A DNA stretch of 64,000 bases from G963677085 sp963677085 (GCA_963677085.2 CAXXFH010000004.1:3596001-3660000), one strand, 5' to 3'; positions 6,294 through 14,380 are shown, counted from the first letter of the stretch. Translations and numbers: made by a program. Notes: a model not told the origin generated them from the letters alone.

Positions 6294-6839
6294 CTACGCT
6301 GCCGCCAACGCCGGGACAACCGGGAAGTCAACTTCGGTCCCGGCGACGTGGTTGAAGTAGTTGGTGAAGATGTTCAGGGCGACGTTCGCCACGATCTCGG
6401 CGATCTCGCCCTCGGTGAACTCTGCACGGCGGACTTCTTCCACGTCTTCGTCGCTGACCAAACCACGGTTCTCGACGATCTTCCGAGCGAACTCCAGCGC
6501 CGCTGCCGCTTTCTCGTCGCTTGCCGTGCCACGGCGAGCATTGAGGATGTCCTCCTCGCCCAGGCCCGCCTTGTGGCCGAGGAAGGAGTGGGCCGCCACG
6601 CAATAGTCGCAATCATTCCTTTGGCCTACTGCCAGGGAGATCTGCTCCCGCAGCGGGGCGGAAAGCGAACCGCCGGCCAGGGCTTGGGCGAATCCCAGAT
6701 ATGCCTGGGCGGCGGCCGGGGAATTTGCCAGGGTCGAGATCAAGTTGGGAACGCTACCCATCTTCTTTTCGACCGACTGAAGCAGTTGAGCCGTCTTGGG
6801 GTTGGCATTGTCCACTTGGACGGGCTGAATTCGAGCCAT
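6294..6839 (-). CDS. AhpD-like / carboxymuconolactone decarboxylase family protein
   Basis: 181 aa with the redox core DCDYCVAAHSFLG, the C-x2-C-x3-H active site of AhpD-like peroxidase-related proteins, in an all-helical context. Members reduce peroxides or partner thiol systems. The frame extends to 6950, but the ATG at 6839 (MARIQPVQVDNAN) has an AGGAGA site and gives the usual length. It is divergent from the MarR gene at 7075, so the 235-base interval probably holds both promoters. Confidence 0.85.
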   Translation of the reverse strand: MARIQPVQVDNANPKTAQLLQSVEKKMGSVPNLISTLANSPAAAQAYLGFAQALAGGSLSAPLREQISLAVGQRNDCDYCVAAHSFLGHKAGLGEEDILNARRGTASDEKAAAALEFARKIVENRGLVSDEDVEEVRRAEFTEGEIAEIVANVALNIFTNYFNHVAGTEVDFPVVPALAAA

Positions 6840-7074
6840 CGTGAATCTCCTCGTTTCTATGGGTTGTTGTTGGCCTCGTTTCTCATGAGACGCCGTGAGG
6901 GCCGGAGTTCTTACCTCGCACCTCGGCCACTGCGACAAAATGTCCGTCACAGGACCGGGGCAGATTCCGCTCAGGCCACAGGCTCAAGCCCTGGAATGAT
7001 TACCAAGAAGAACATTGATTTCGGATTAGTTGACACGTAAAGTTCTTCATCCATCCGAGAGCCGAGGATGAACC
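6840..7074. promoter_or_regulatory. Divergent control region, AhpD-like / MarR
   Basis: Contains TTGACA at 7030-7035 within TTGACACGTAAA, a loose dyad that could be a MarR-type operator close to the start at 7075. No good -10 box is seen at the expected distance, so a non-housekeeping sigma factor is possible. Confidence 0.3.
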
Positions 7075-7545
7075 ATGCCCTTGCAGCGTGAACTGAAAAA
7101 GAAGCGGCCGTTCGAGTCGTCCGAGCAGGAGGCAATCCTGAATCTCCTCCGCACGAACGACCAATATCAGGTTCGCTTCACCCGGCTGTTTCGACCCTAC
7201 GGCCTGACCCCCTCCCAATACAATGTGCTCCGCATTCTGCGTGGCGAGGGTCAGCCTCTTCCCATCCTGGAGATCGCCTCCCGCACGATTGCCGTCGTGC
7301 CGGGCATCACCGGACTGGTCAACCGGCTGGAGGAAGCGGGCTTCGTTAAACGTGAGCGGTGTTGCGAAGACCGCCGAGTGATCTGGGTAGGTTTGACCAA
7401 GAAGGCTCGCAAGACTTTGGCTGCACTCGACCGTCCGCTAGAAGAACTTCACCAGCGGCTCATCGGCCATCTCTCCAAGGCGGAACTCAAAGAACTGATT
7501 CGGCTTCTGGAAAAGGCCCGAGAGGGCCTGACTGACAAGGAATAA
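7075..7545 (+). CDS. MarR-family transcriptional regulator
   Basis: 156 aa winged-helix repressor: LTPSQYNVLRILRGEG, LEIASRTIAVVPGITGLVNR (recognition helix) and a wing with CCEDRRVIWVGLT. MarR proteins sense phenols, quinones or oxidants. Met 7075 follows GAGGATGAACC. It heads a four-gene run (MarR, pirin, isochorismatase-like, DoxX) with gaps of 11 to 32 bases, and probably regulates the run and the divergent AhpD-like gene. The adjacent Cys pair in the wing could be redox-active. Confidence 0.9.
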   Translation: MPLQRELKKKRPFESSEQEAILNLLRTNDQYQVRFTRLFRPYGLTPSQYNVLRILRGEGQPLPILEIASRTIAVVPGITGLVNRLEEAGFVKRERCCEDRRVIWVGLTKKARKTLAALDRPLEELHQRLIGHLSKAELKELIRLLEKAREGLTDKE

Positions 7546-7572
7546 CTGTTCTCATTCGAGGAGAAACCAAAA

Positions 7573-8307
7573 ATGGCAACAATACACGAACCGAACGTGC
7601 GAGCAGAATCCATCCGTGTGCGGAGGGCGGCCGAGCGGGGCCATGCCCGGTACGATTGGCTCGATACATGGCACACGTTTTCCTTCGACACGTACTACGA
7701 CCCGGCCCACATGAGCTTTCGCTCCTTGCGGGTCATCAACGAGGATCGGGTGCAGCCGGGCAAGGGCTTCGGGATGCACGGCCACCGGGACATGGAGATC
7801 ATCACCTACGTCTTGGAGGGCGCACTGGAGCATCGAGATAGCCTCGGCACGGGCTCGGTGCTGCGCCCCGGCGAGTTCCAGCGGATGTCGGCGGGCACCG
7901 GCATCCGCCACAGCGAATTCAACCCGTCACCAACCGAACCTGTCCATCTCTATCAGATCTGGCTCCTTCCGGAGCAGAAGGGGCTTGCGCCCAGCTACGA
8001 GCAGAAGGCGTTCCCGGAGGCCGAAAGGCGGGGGCGATTGCGGCTGGTGGCCTCGCCCGACGCCCAGGACGGATCGCTGTTGATCCATCAGGATGCACGA
8101 GTCTACCTTTCGACGCTCGACGCAGACCAAGAGATCGAGCACGAATTGAAGCCCGGTCGCCATGCGTGGCTCCAAGTCCTTCGAGGGTCAGTGGCCCTCA
8201 ACGGCCAACTGCTTGAAACAAGTGACGGTGCTGCCATCACCGGTGAGAGAGCAGTTAGTGTTCGGGCGACCGCTCCCTCGGAAATCATGTTGTTCGACTT
8301 ATCATGA
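7573..8307 (+). CDS. Pirin family protein (YhhW-like quercetin 2,3-dioxygenase)
   Basis: 244 aa bicupin. The N-terminal cupin has the metal ligands in GMHGHRDMEIITYVLEG and GIRHSEFN (His, His, His, Glu). Pirins bind Fe and some oxidise quercetin; the physiological substrate here is unknown. ATG at 7573 follows GAGGAGAAACCAAAA. Its stop overlaps a possible alternative start of the next gene. Pirin genes commonly sit in MarR/DoxX redox cassettes. Confidence 0.9.
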   Translation: MATIHEPNVRAESIRVRRAAERGHARYDWLDTWHTFSFDTYYDPAHMSFRSLRVINEDRVQPGKGFGMHGHRDMEIITYVLEGALEHRDSLGTGSVLRPGEFQRMSAGTGIRHSEFNPSPTEPVHLYQIWLLPEQKGLAPSYEQKAFPEAERRGRLRLVASPDAQDGSLLIHQDARVYLSTLDADQEIEHELKPGRHAWLQVLRGSVALNGQLLETSDGAAITGERAVSVRATAPSEIMLFDLS

Positions 8308-8318
8308 GGAAGAGAACC

Positions 8319-8957
8319 ATGAATGCTGCTCAGCCGTCCGCCAACGTCACCCGCCTCTCGGTCGAAGACGCAGCGGTTTTGCTGATCGATCATCAGGCCG
8401 GTCTGCTGTCGCTCGTCCAGGATTACGGCCCGGACGAGTTCAGAAACAACATCTTGGCCCTGGCCGACATCGCCAAGCTCTACAGGCTCCCCACGATTTT
8501 CACGACGAGCTTCGAGACGGGACCAAACGGGCCGCTCATGCCAGAACTGAAGGAGATGTTTCCCGATGCCCCCTACATCCCTCGGCCCGGCCAGATCAAC
8601 GCCTGGGACAACGAGGATTTCGTCAAGGCCGTCAAGGAGACACACCGCAAGCAACTTGTCGTTGCTGGAGTTGTTACCGATGTGTGCGTGGCCTTTCCGA
8701 CACTTTCCGCCCTCCAAGAAGGTTTCCAGGTCTTCGTGGTGACGGACGCATCCGGCACGTTCAACAAGTCGGTTCGGGATGCTGCTTTGATGCGCATGGC
8801 CCACGCTGGTGCGATCATGACCAACTGGTTCGCCGTCGCCTGTGAGTTGCAGCGGGACTGGCGAAACGATGCGGAGGGTCTGGCAAACCTCCTCGCCAAC
8901 CATCTTCCCGCCTACAAGAACCTGATCACGAGCTACCAAGCCAATGCCGAGAAGTAG
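8319..8957 (+). CDS. Isochorismatase-like cysteine hydrolase (YcaC type)
   Basis: 212 aa cysteine hydrolase: VLLIDHQAGLLSLV (catalytic Asp), GVVTDVCVAFPTLSAL (catalytic Cys) and FVVTDASGTFNKSVRD. The YcaC subfamily has no firmly established substrate. The ATG at 8319 has GAGGAAGAG nine bases upstream; an earlier ATG at 8304 overlaps the pirin stop codon and is less likely. Part of the MarR-linked operon. Confidence 0.88.
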   Translation: MNAAQPSANVTRLSVEDAAVLLIDHQAGLLSLVQDYGPDEFRNNILALADIAKLYRLPTIFTTSFETGPNGPLMPELKEMFPDAPYIPRPGQINAWDNEDFVKAVKETHRKQLVVAGVVTDVCVAFPTLSALQEGFQVFVVTDASGTFNKSVRDAALMRMAHAGAIMTNWFAVACELQRDWRNDAEGLANLLANHLPAYKNLITSYQANAEK

Positions 8958-8989
8958 CAGATGGATCGGATGAGAAAAGGGGAATTCCA

Positions 8990-9442
8990 ATGCGACACTT
9001 GTTTTATTGCGACACAACCGGCTGGCTGGGCTCGGTCGGCCTGCTCTTGCTTCGTCTGGTGATGGGGATGGCATTCGTACTGCACGGCTGGCCGAAAATC
9101 CAAGAACCTTTTGGCTGGATGGGGCCGGAAGCGCCCGTGCCTGGGATTCTTCAGGCTTTGGCGGCTCTCGCCGAATTCGGCGGCGGTCTGGCTTTGATCG
9201 TCGGGCTGCTTACCCGCCTTGCGACCCTGGGGATTGCAGGCGTGATGGTCGTGGCAGTCGGCATGGTCCATGTGCCACAAGGCGATCCGTTCGTGGGCCA
9301 GGGCGGGCCGTCCTGGGAACTGGCAGCCGTGTATCTCGCCTGTGCGATTTTGTTCCTGCTTCTGGGGCCAGGGCGGTTCTCGTTGGACGCCCTGTTCTTT
9401 GGCAGGTCTCACAAATCCAATCCACACAAGGACAATCCATGA
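8990..9442 (+). CDS. DoxX family membrane protein
   Basis: 150 aa with four membrane helices, including LVMGMAFVLHGWPKIQ and FGGGLALIVGLLTRLATLG, the DoxX signature. DoxX proteins act in membrane-associated redox or thiol stress, often with quinone- or sulfur-linked enzymes. ATG at 8990 follows AGGGGAATTCC. It is the last gene of the cassette; a 13-bp stem terminator follows at 9550-9580. Confidence 0.88.
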   Translation: MRHLFYCDTTGWLGSVGLLLLRLVMGMAFVLHGWPKIQEPFGWMGPEAPVPGILQALAALAEFGGGLALIVGLLTRLATLGIAGVMVVAVGMVHVPQGDPFVGQGGPSWELAAVYLACAILFLLLGPGRFSLDALFFGRSHKSNPHKDNP

Positions 9443-9549
9443 ACACGCCACACGTGGCCGGGACGAAAGCCGCTTGAACACGCTTCTTCGGAAAGAATAA
9501 TAGCTGCGTTTTCCGCACGCCCCGTGTCCATCATCGGTGGGACGCCTCA

Positions 9550-9580
9550 CTCAGCACCGCTCACGAAGAGCGGTGCTGAG
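9550..9580 (+). terminator. Terminator of the MarR-DoxX operon
   Basis: Perfect 13-bp stem CTCAGCACCGCTC / GAGCGGTGCTGAG with a five-base loop, followed by TTTCTG. It lies between convergent genes, so it may act in both directions. Confidence 0.65.
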
Positions 9581-9613
9581 TTTCTGACTGGCGTCACACG
9601 GCATTCGAGTGCG

Positions 9614-10012
9614 TTAGAACACTGCCGCCATCCGAAGAAAGACAAACGTCAGGAAGGCACTCAAGAGAGTCAGGTTCACCCATTTGTTTTCGAGCAATTC
9701 ATTCAAACCTCGGTTTGATGCTGACAGCACGACAATCCTTCGCCCCAGCACGAGAAGAACCACGTAGCCAATGGGATTGAAATCCCACGCTGTACCGAAG
9801 TCTCCGTGGAGGATACACCAGACAGAGCGGGTCGTACCGCACGTTGGACACCGGTAGCCAAAGTAATGGCTTGGACACAAAGGCACATCCGGTAGTGCCT
9901 CGGAAACCGAGAGGTAGAACAGGAGTCCGACGATGAGGGACAATTCCACCCAACGTTGCCTCACGTTACTTTCGGATCGGCAACCATTGCCTCTTCCTAG
10001 AGCCACTCCCAT
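9614..10012 (-). CDS. DUF2752 family membrane protein
   Basis: 132 aa with the DUF2752 core: CPSHYFGYRCPTCGTTRS, then LHGDFGTAWDFNPIG. Three hydrophobic helices are visible (around residues 22-40, 77-95 and 112-130). Function unknown; members are small inner-membrane proteins, often encoded near TM2 or zinc-ribbon proteins, as here. It overlaps the upstream gene by 16 bases, so the pair is an operon. Confidence 0.85.
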   Translation of the reverse strand: MGVALGRGNGCRSESNVRQRWVELSLIVGLLFYLSVSEALPDVPLCPSHYFGYRCPTCGTTRSVWCILHGDFGTAWDFNPIGYVVLLVLGRRIVVLSASNRGLNELLENKWVNLTLLSAFLTFVFLRMAAVF

Positions 10013-10443
10013 TTCTTCACGCTCTTTCCTTCTTTCAGTTTCTTGGCGATTTTGTAGGCATCGATGGTGGCCAAGGGAACGGTCACGAGGCCGCTAAACC
10101 CAGCCGTGAGAAGTCCAAGGATGATCGAACCGCCAAGGATTGATGCCCCCTTGGCAGTCTGGCCCAGGATAATTTGACCAAGGCCCAAAAGGCAGCAACT
10201 CAAGAGTGCCATCAAGACAGGGTCCTTGGGCGGATCAGAGGCGACGATGGCATCGTCTCCTGCCGCTGCAATCGCCTTTTTTCCTGCGAGAGCAACGCCG
10301 CATTTTACGCAGACGGCGGCTGCGGGATTCGTTTCCACGCCGCAGGAATGACAAAATTGATCGCCAGTGAAAGGCGGTACGCCACAGCCAGGACAAGCAA
10401 TCGCCTTTTCATTCACTTCCTTTCCACAAGTTCGACAATACAT
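9997..10443 (-). CDS. Double zinc-ribbon, TM2-like membrane protein
   Basis: 148 aa. Two zinc ribbons come first: CRTCGKEV/CPGCGVPP and CHSCGVET/CVKCGVAL. They are followed by two hydrophobic helices (LMALLSCCLLGLGQIILGQ and SIILGLLTAGFSGLVTVPL) resembling TM2. It probably exposes zinc ribbons on one membrane face; the role is unknown. Its N-terminal ribbon module closely resembles the one in the next gene upstream (10510-11808), so the two share a duplicated module. Confidence 0.8.
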   Translation of the reverse strand: MYCRTCGKEVNEKAIACPGCGVPPFTGDQFCHSCGVETNPAAAVCVKCGVALAGKKAIAAAGDDAIVASDPPKDPVLMALLSCCLLGLGQIILGQTAKGASILGGSIILGLLTAGFSGLVTVPLATIDAYKIAKKLKEGKSVKKWEWL

Positions 10444-10509
10444 AAAGAACCTCCCAAGTTGTGTCTAGGAAACGCACTATCGAAAACCACTCCCACAATT
10501 CACGATCCC

Positions 10510-11808
10510 TCAGTTACAGGGGACTACTCGAATGGTGTCGAGTTCGTCATCGCATAAGTGGACGTCCAAGTGAGCCCCGTCGAACACCGATTCGGCAATG
10601 GCGGCACCGATCCACTTGATAGACTCGATGAAATCAAGGTCTTGCTCCATGCCCGTTTTTATTGGCATCCGTAGCTCATACGTGTTGTTGGACTTCGTTA
10701 CCTGCACCGTCTTTGGAGTGTCGTCGAAGAATTCAGCGGTCACCAAGAAGTCCCCGAGGCGTTTGGCCTCGGCTTCCGTCACGGGAGACTGATAGTAGAC
10801 TTGGCTGTTGCCAAAAGTCAGTTCCTTTCCCAACCACATCTCGTCGAGAATACCGGCAAGTCGCTCAAACCGATTTGCACGGGACCACGACTTCTGCTCT
10901 GTTTTCTTTTGTTCTTGGTCTTTCTCGATCTGAGCCATCTCTTCCTTGTACTGTCGCACAAGTGTCTTGCCTGCTACGGATTCCGGGTAGATGTGCTCGT
11001 TTGGGTAGTTGCGAAGAATCTTTTTGGCGTCTTCCTCGTGGCCATTTTCCGCCTCATAATCCACTACTCGACTTAGCACCAGCGAACGGTCGCTCTCGTC
11101 GATAAGATCCACTCCCTTGTCGATAGCGGCATGGTATAGCGAAACGGCTTGCGATTCGTCTCCCGTGGCCCAGGATTGGTGGGCATTGGCAATAATTCGC
11201 CGCACTTCCTTCTCCTCCGCTCGCCTGGCAAAGCCTGCCAGGACGAGGAGAACAACCCAAGCGCACGACCAGACTACCTTCTTCCGGCGTGACCACGTGG
11301 GATGAGTCCAAACCAGGACGTATCCAAGGGGAAAGCAGAAAAGAAGACTGGCGGCGATGGCTGGCCAAGTTCGCAGAAACGTGAGTGGCGAGTTGTCGAC
11401 GTTCCCCTTGGAAAGGCCGATACCACATTTCACACATATGCTGGCAGCGGGATTGGTTTGTGCGCCGCAAGACCGGCAAAACTGGTTGCCGGCAAGAGGT
11501 TGCATGCCGCAACCGGGACACACAATCGCACGTTCGTTTACCTCCTTTCCGCAATTCCGACAGAAGAGAGAACTCTTCGTGCCTTCAGCGGCAGAGGAAA
11601 TGCTGGAATGGGATTCGGGTGAAACAGGCTTCGTGGGAGTCGGAAAAAGCCCTTTGAGATTCCGAGCTTCCGTCCACTGATTCATGCCTTCCTTCCACAC
11701 GAAATCGGTCGGCACGAGGTATCCCTGGGCCGCCAGTTCCTTCAGTTTTTCGGAAGTAACGGGGCCTTGACGCTGGCCGCTCTTGTTGTAGTACCATTGC
11801 TGAGACAT
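10510..11808 (-). CDS. GYF_2 (DUF4339) and zinc-ribbon membrane protein
   Basis: 432 aa. Residues 1-50 are a GYF_2 domain (WYYNKSGQRQGPVTSEKLKE, TDFVWKEGMNQWTEA). Residues 80-130 hold two zinc ribbons (CRNCGKEV/CPGCGMQP, CRSCGAQT/CVKCGIGL). Two membrane helices follow around 145-205, then a helical repeat region and an unrecognised C-terminal domain (MWLGKELTFGNSQVYYQS onward). ATG 11808 has GGGGAA upstream; the longer frame from 11976 lacks one. A structured element lies in the leader (11945-12010). No enzyme motif was seen; GYF_2 domains usually mediate protein contacts. Confidence 0.75.
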   Translation of the reverse strand: MSQQWYYNKSGQRQGPVTSEKLKELAAQGYLVPTDFVWKEGMNQWTEARNLKGLFPTPTKPVSPESHSSISSAAEGTKSSLFCRNCGKEVNERAIVCPGCGMQPLAGNQFCRSCGAQTNPAASICVKCGIGLSKGNVDNSPLTFLRTWPAIAASLLFCFPLGYVLVWTHPTWSRRKKVVWSCAWVVLLVLAGFARRAEEKEVRRIIANAHQSWATGDESQAVSLYHAAIDKGVDLIDESDRSLVLSRVVDYEAENGHEEDAKKILRNYPNEHIYPESVAGKTLVRQYKEEMAQIEKDQEQKKTEQKSWSRANRFERLAGILDEMWLGKELTFGNSQVYYQSPVTEAEAKRLGDFLVTAEFFDDTPKTVQVTKSNNTYELRMPIKTGMEQDLDFIESIKWIGAAIAESVFDGAHLDVHLCDDELDTIRVVPCN

Positions 11809-12304
11809 GCTGCATTTCCCCCTGGCGTTAGAGTTTCGTTGGAGGCTCACGAACCGCTGATATTCCGGCGTCAGCAGTCGTGGTGGGCGCAACAAAAAAG
11901 GGAGCGCCGAACCACGGCCGCTCCTCACGCCCCCGCCAAGGGGCAGACCAGAACAGCACATGGCCGACGCCCCCATATCGGGGGCGCTCGCCCAGCGCTG
12001 CTTCTGGTCTTCAAGGGCCGTTCGGCCCAGGTTGGCGGTTTGTGAGGAAGCAGAACTGACGTTTGCACGTCGTCGAATTGTTGGTGTGGCCCGGTCAGGG
12101 CCACGGTATCACTCGTTCTCCTTTAGACGTAGAGAAAACTTCCATCTAGCTGAAACGACGATAATACCCCAGGGCAAGACGGTAGGCAACCCAACCCACT
12201 GACCACTCAAAAACGCCGGTTTGTCTTCAAAGACGGGACAACAAAATGATCTTGGTTGCCCCCAATCACATCACCGGGCCGAGAGGCTTCTTAGACTGAG
12301 CATT
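11809..12304. other. Gene-free leader/spacer with strong secondary structure
   Basis: No convincing gene. It holds the large stem-loop at 11945-12010 and a smaller dyad, GTGGCCC/GGGCCAC, around 12090-12110. Both could be parts of the 5' leader of the 10510-11808 gene on the minus strand. Confidence 0.4.
11945..12010 (-). ncRNA. Structured RNA element (leader or small RNA), unassigned
   Basis: Outer stem AGACCAGAA (11945-11953) with TTCTGGTCT (12002-12010), continued by CAGC/GCTG after a one-base bulge. An inner stem CGCCCCC (11968-11974) / GGGGGCG (11980-11986) has a five-base loop. There is no T-run, so this is not a simple terminator. The strand is uncertain; minus is chosen because both flanking genes are minus. 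Confidence 0.35.
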
Positions 12305-12535
12305 CTACAATCCGTTTCCCTGGCCTCGGAACTGTTCCCAGAGCCGGTCAAATCGACTCTCGTAGATCATGTCGTAAAGCCACTCCCGGTCGGGATAGAG
12401 TTCAAGACATTGCTCACGGACCTTGTTCTTCTCGATTTCGATGTCGATTGCCGGCAGGTCGCTACTGAGGATTAGGAAGCAGACACGGTCTGCCATCCGT
12501 TGGAGTTGTCGCATCCTTTCTCGGCGAGCGTTCAT
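12305..12535 (-). CDS. Small hypothetical protein
   Basis: 76 aa, basic and helical: MNARRERMRQLQRMADRVCF then LELYPDREWLYDMIYESRFD. No known family. It starts 15 bases after the truncated HigA-like gene and was probably cotranscribed with it. It does not resemble a HigB/RelE toxin. Confidence 0.55.
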   Translation of the reverse strand: MNARRERMRQLQRMADRVCFLILSSDLPAIDIEIEKNKVREQCLELYPDREWLYDMIYESRFDRLWEQFRGQGNGL

Positions 12536-12550
12536 GGGTCTGCACCAAAA

Positions 12551-12769
12551 TTACGGATTGGCCGCCAACACGCTGATGTCGATCCTGAAATAATCGGCCA
12601 GCTTACGGATTATCTGCCGACTGAAGGGCTTCTTGCCCGCCAGGATTTCGGAGATGGTGGACTTGGCGATCCCGGTATCCCGGTGGAGTTGCGCCTGGGT
12701 CACGTCCTTTGCTTCCATCAAGTGCCGAAGCATGTCGGCATCGGAGGCTGGCCCAATGGCGTCTCGCTG
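12551..12769 (-). pseudogene. HigA-like XRE antitoxin, 5'-truncated
   Basis: The C-terminal part of a HigA-type antitoxin: DMLRHLMEAKDVTQAQLHRD, TGIAKSTISEILAGKK (HTH) and RQIIRKLADYFRIDISVLAA. The frame opens just after a stop codon at 12770-12772, and the usual N-terminal 50-60 residues are missing. Translation from the internal ATG at 12733 would give a 60-aa HTH protein, so residual DNA binding is possible. No HigB toxin gene is adjacent. Confidence 0.7.
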
Positions 12770-12821
12770 CTAGTTCCGCTAATTTGGGGATTCCGAAGCA
12801 GTTGTTACCAAGATCAGCCGC

Positions 12822-13649
12822 TTACCGATTGCGTGGCTCTTCGGCTGTGATTTCGCCGTTGTACTCACCCCGTCGCTCAGGCTTCGGGAGGTGCTTCTTC
12901 AGCTCGAAGTGTGAACGTGGTTGCGAATTGACATAGGCAGCAACGTCAAGGGCCTCTTGTTCCGTCAGGTAGGGGTCGCCAAGCGGCATCGCTACCTTCA
13001 ACCAAGCGGCGAGCTTGTCATTCCGAGCCAAGCCTGCTCCGTCGTTGTAGGACATCGGCCCCCAGACCGGAGGCCCATCGTCCGTCCCTTTCCCGTCTTC
13101 GCCATGACAGTCGGCGCAGTCGTTAACAAACAATCCTTTGCCCAATTTCGAGTTGGCCCGTGCCACGTCGATCTTCAGCGGGACGACGTGGTGGGGACCA
13201 AGCGGCTTGTCCGGGTTCATGTTCAGTGAACCGCCGCTCGACAGCCAGGAAATGTAGGTCGTCACGGCGACCGAGACTTGGCTTCCGTTTGGCGGACGGA
13301 TACCGTTCATGCTGCGCATGAAGCAATTCAGCACCCGATCTTCGAGCGTGATTACACGCCGTTCCCTCGGTGACCACGCCGGATAAGCGGTGGCGATACC
13401 GATGAACGTTGCCGCCTTGGGGTCGGTCCCTGCGTCCAAATGGCATGAACTACAGCGCAGGGCATTACCTACAAACGGCTTGGAAAGCGGGTGCTCGGGT
13501 GTGTTCTCGACAATTCCCCTGCCGATCTGAACCACCCGACCGAGTTCTCCGGGCGGTAGTTCCTTCGGAACACGTAGCTCAGCCGCCTCGGCTACAGCGA
13601 AACAGCCAATCAGACAGCATCCAGCAATCAATGTTTTGCTCGTTAGCAT
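12822..13649 (-). CDS. Dihaem cytochrome c, thiosulfate dehydrogenase (TsdA)-like
   Basis: 275 aa with a signal peptide (MLTSKTLIAGCCLIGCFAVA) and two haem motifs, CSSCH in the N-terminal half and CADCH in the C-terminal half. The context FVGNALRCSSCHLDAG and ITLEDRVLNCFMRSMNG is typical of TsdA/SoxA-like cytochromes. TsdA oxidises thiosulfate to tetrathionate or works in reverse in the periplasm. The start at 13649 gives a clean signal peptide. It has no sox neighbours. Substrate assignment is by family only. Confidence 0.8.
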   Translation of the reverse strand: MLTSKTLIAGCCLIGCFAVAEAAELRVPKELPPGELGRVVQIGRGIVENTPEHPLSKPFVGNALRCSSCHLDAGTDPKAATFIGIATAYPAWSPRERRVITLEDRVLNCFMRSMNGIRPPNGSQVSVAVTTYISWLSSGGSLNMNPDKPLGPHHVVPLKIDVARANSKLGKGLFVNDCADCHGEDGKGTDDGPPVWGPMSYNDGAGLARNDKLAAWLKVAMPLGDPYLTEQEALDVAAYVNSQPRSHFELKKHLPKPERRGEYNGEITAEEPRNR

Positions 13650-13712
13650 CGTTGGACTCTCCTGACTACAAGCATAGCAATTCTTCGAGATGCAATCCAC
13701 TTCCCACCGGGG

Positions 13713-14261
13713 TCACGGAGATAACGTTGTCACCCTCCCACACCACGGACAAACCACCCCACGCCGCTCCAAATCCCCGACTTCAGGCTCAAAAAACGAC
13801 CCTCCGCAGTCACCGCAGATAATCTCCCGAGGCTGCTGCAAACTCGCTCTACAGTTCCAACACACGGCGGCCTCATCCGGGTTTCGTGCCTCGCAAGAGC
13901 CGCACTGGAACATCCAGTCGTCCGGGGGAATGAAATCCGCCGCTGGCTCGGGCTGACCGCCCGCCCGCACGGCGAGGCTGTCTCGATTGAACGGCGGCGG
14001 GAGGGCATCGAAGTAAGGATCGCCACCCTCCGAAACCCACCTGCGATACTCGGGATTATCACCGTAGAGCAGATGACCGCCGATGCGAACGAAGACCGAG
14101 GCGACGAACATGAAAACTGCGATGGTGCCGAGGACGATGGCCATCATGGCGATTGTCGGAGCCAATCCAGCGAAGAGACAGACCAAGAAGATGACCATCC
14201 AGACGGAAAGGCCGGTCCTGAGGACCATGACGATGCGGGATGTTCGGTGACGACGAGACAT
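13713..14261 (-). CDS. Membrane protein with C-terminal zinc ribbons
   Basis: 182 aa. Two N-terminal helices (SVWMVIFLVCLFAGLAPTIA, MAIVLGTIAVFMFVASVFV). After a linker come C-x2-C pairs: CGSC/CWNC and CGDC/CPWC, i.e. two zinc-binding ribbons. Family not recognised. It resembles in plan, but in reverse order, the zinc-ribbon membrane genes at 9997-11808. Repeat copy 8 lies 43 bases upstream in the same orientation, linking it to the small-gene train at 1.3-4.1 kb. Confidence 0.65.
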   Translation of the reverse strand: MSRRHRTSRIVMVLRTGLSVWMVIFLVCLFAGLAPTIAMMAIVLGTIAVFMFVASVFVRIGGHLLYGDNPEYRRWVSEGGDPYFDALPPPFNRDSLAVRAGGQPEPAADFIPPDDWMFQCGSCEARNPDEAAVCWNCRASLQQPREIICGDCGGSFFEPEVGDLERRGVVCPWCGRVTTLSP

Positions 14262-14303
14262 GGGCGGCTCCAGGCTGGGGCTTTGTGAAGGGTCCAGCCG
14301 CCC

Positions 14304-14316
14304 TAGTCAGTATCAT
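14304..14316 (-). repeat. ATGATACTGACTA repeat, copy 8 (minus strand)
   Basis: Exact match on the minus strand, 43 bases upstream of the minus-strand start at 14261. A GGGCGGCT/AGCCGCCC dyad lies between the repeat and the gene. It is 10 kb from the other copies but keeps their spacing and orientation relative to a gene. Confidence 0.8.
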
Positions 14317-14380
14317 AAAGGAGCCAATCATACGGACCCTTTGCGCCGAGAACCAAAGAATGCCGGTATAACCAGTTACC

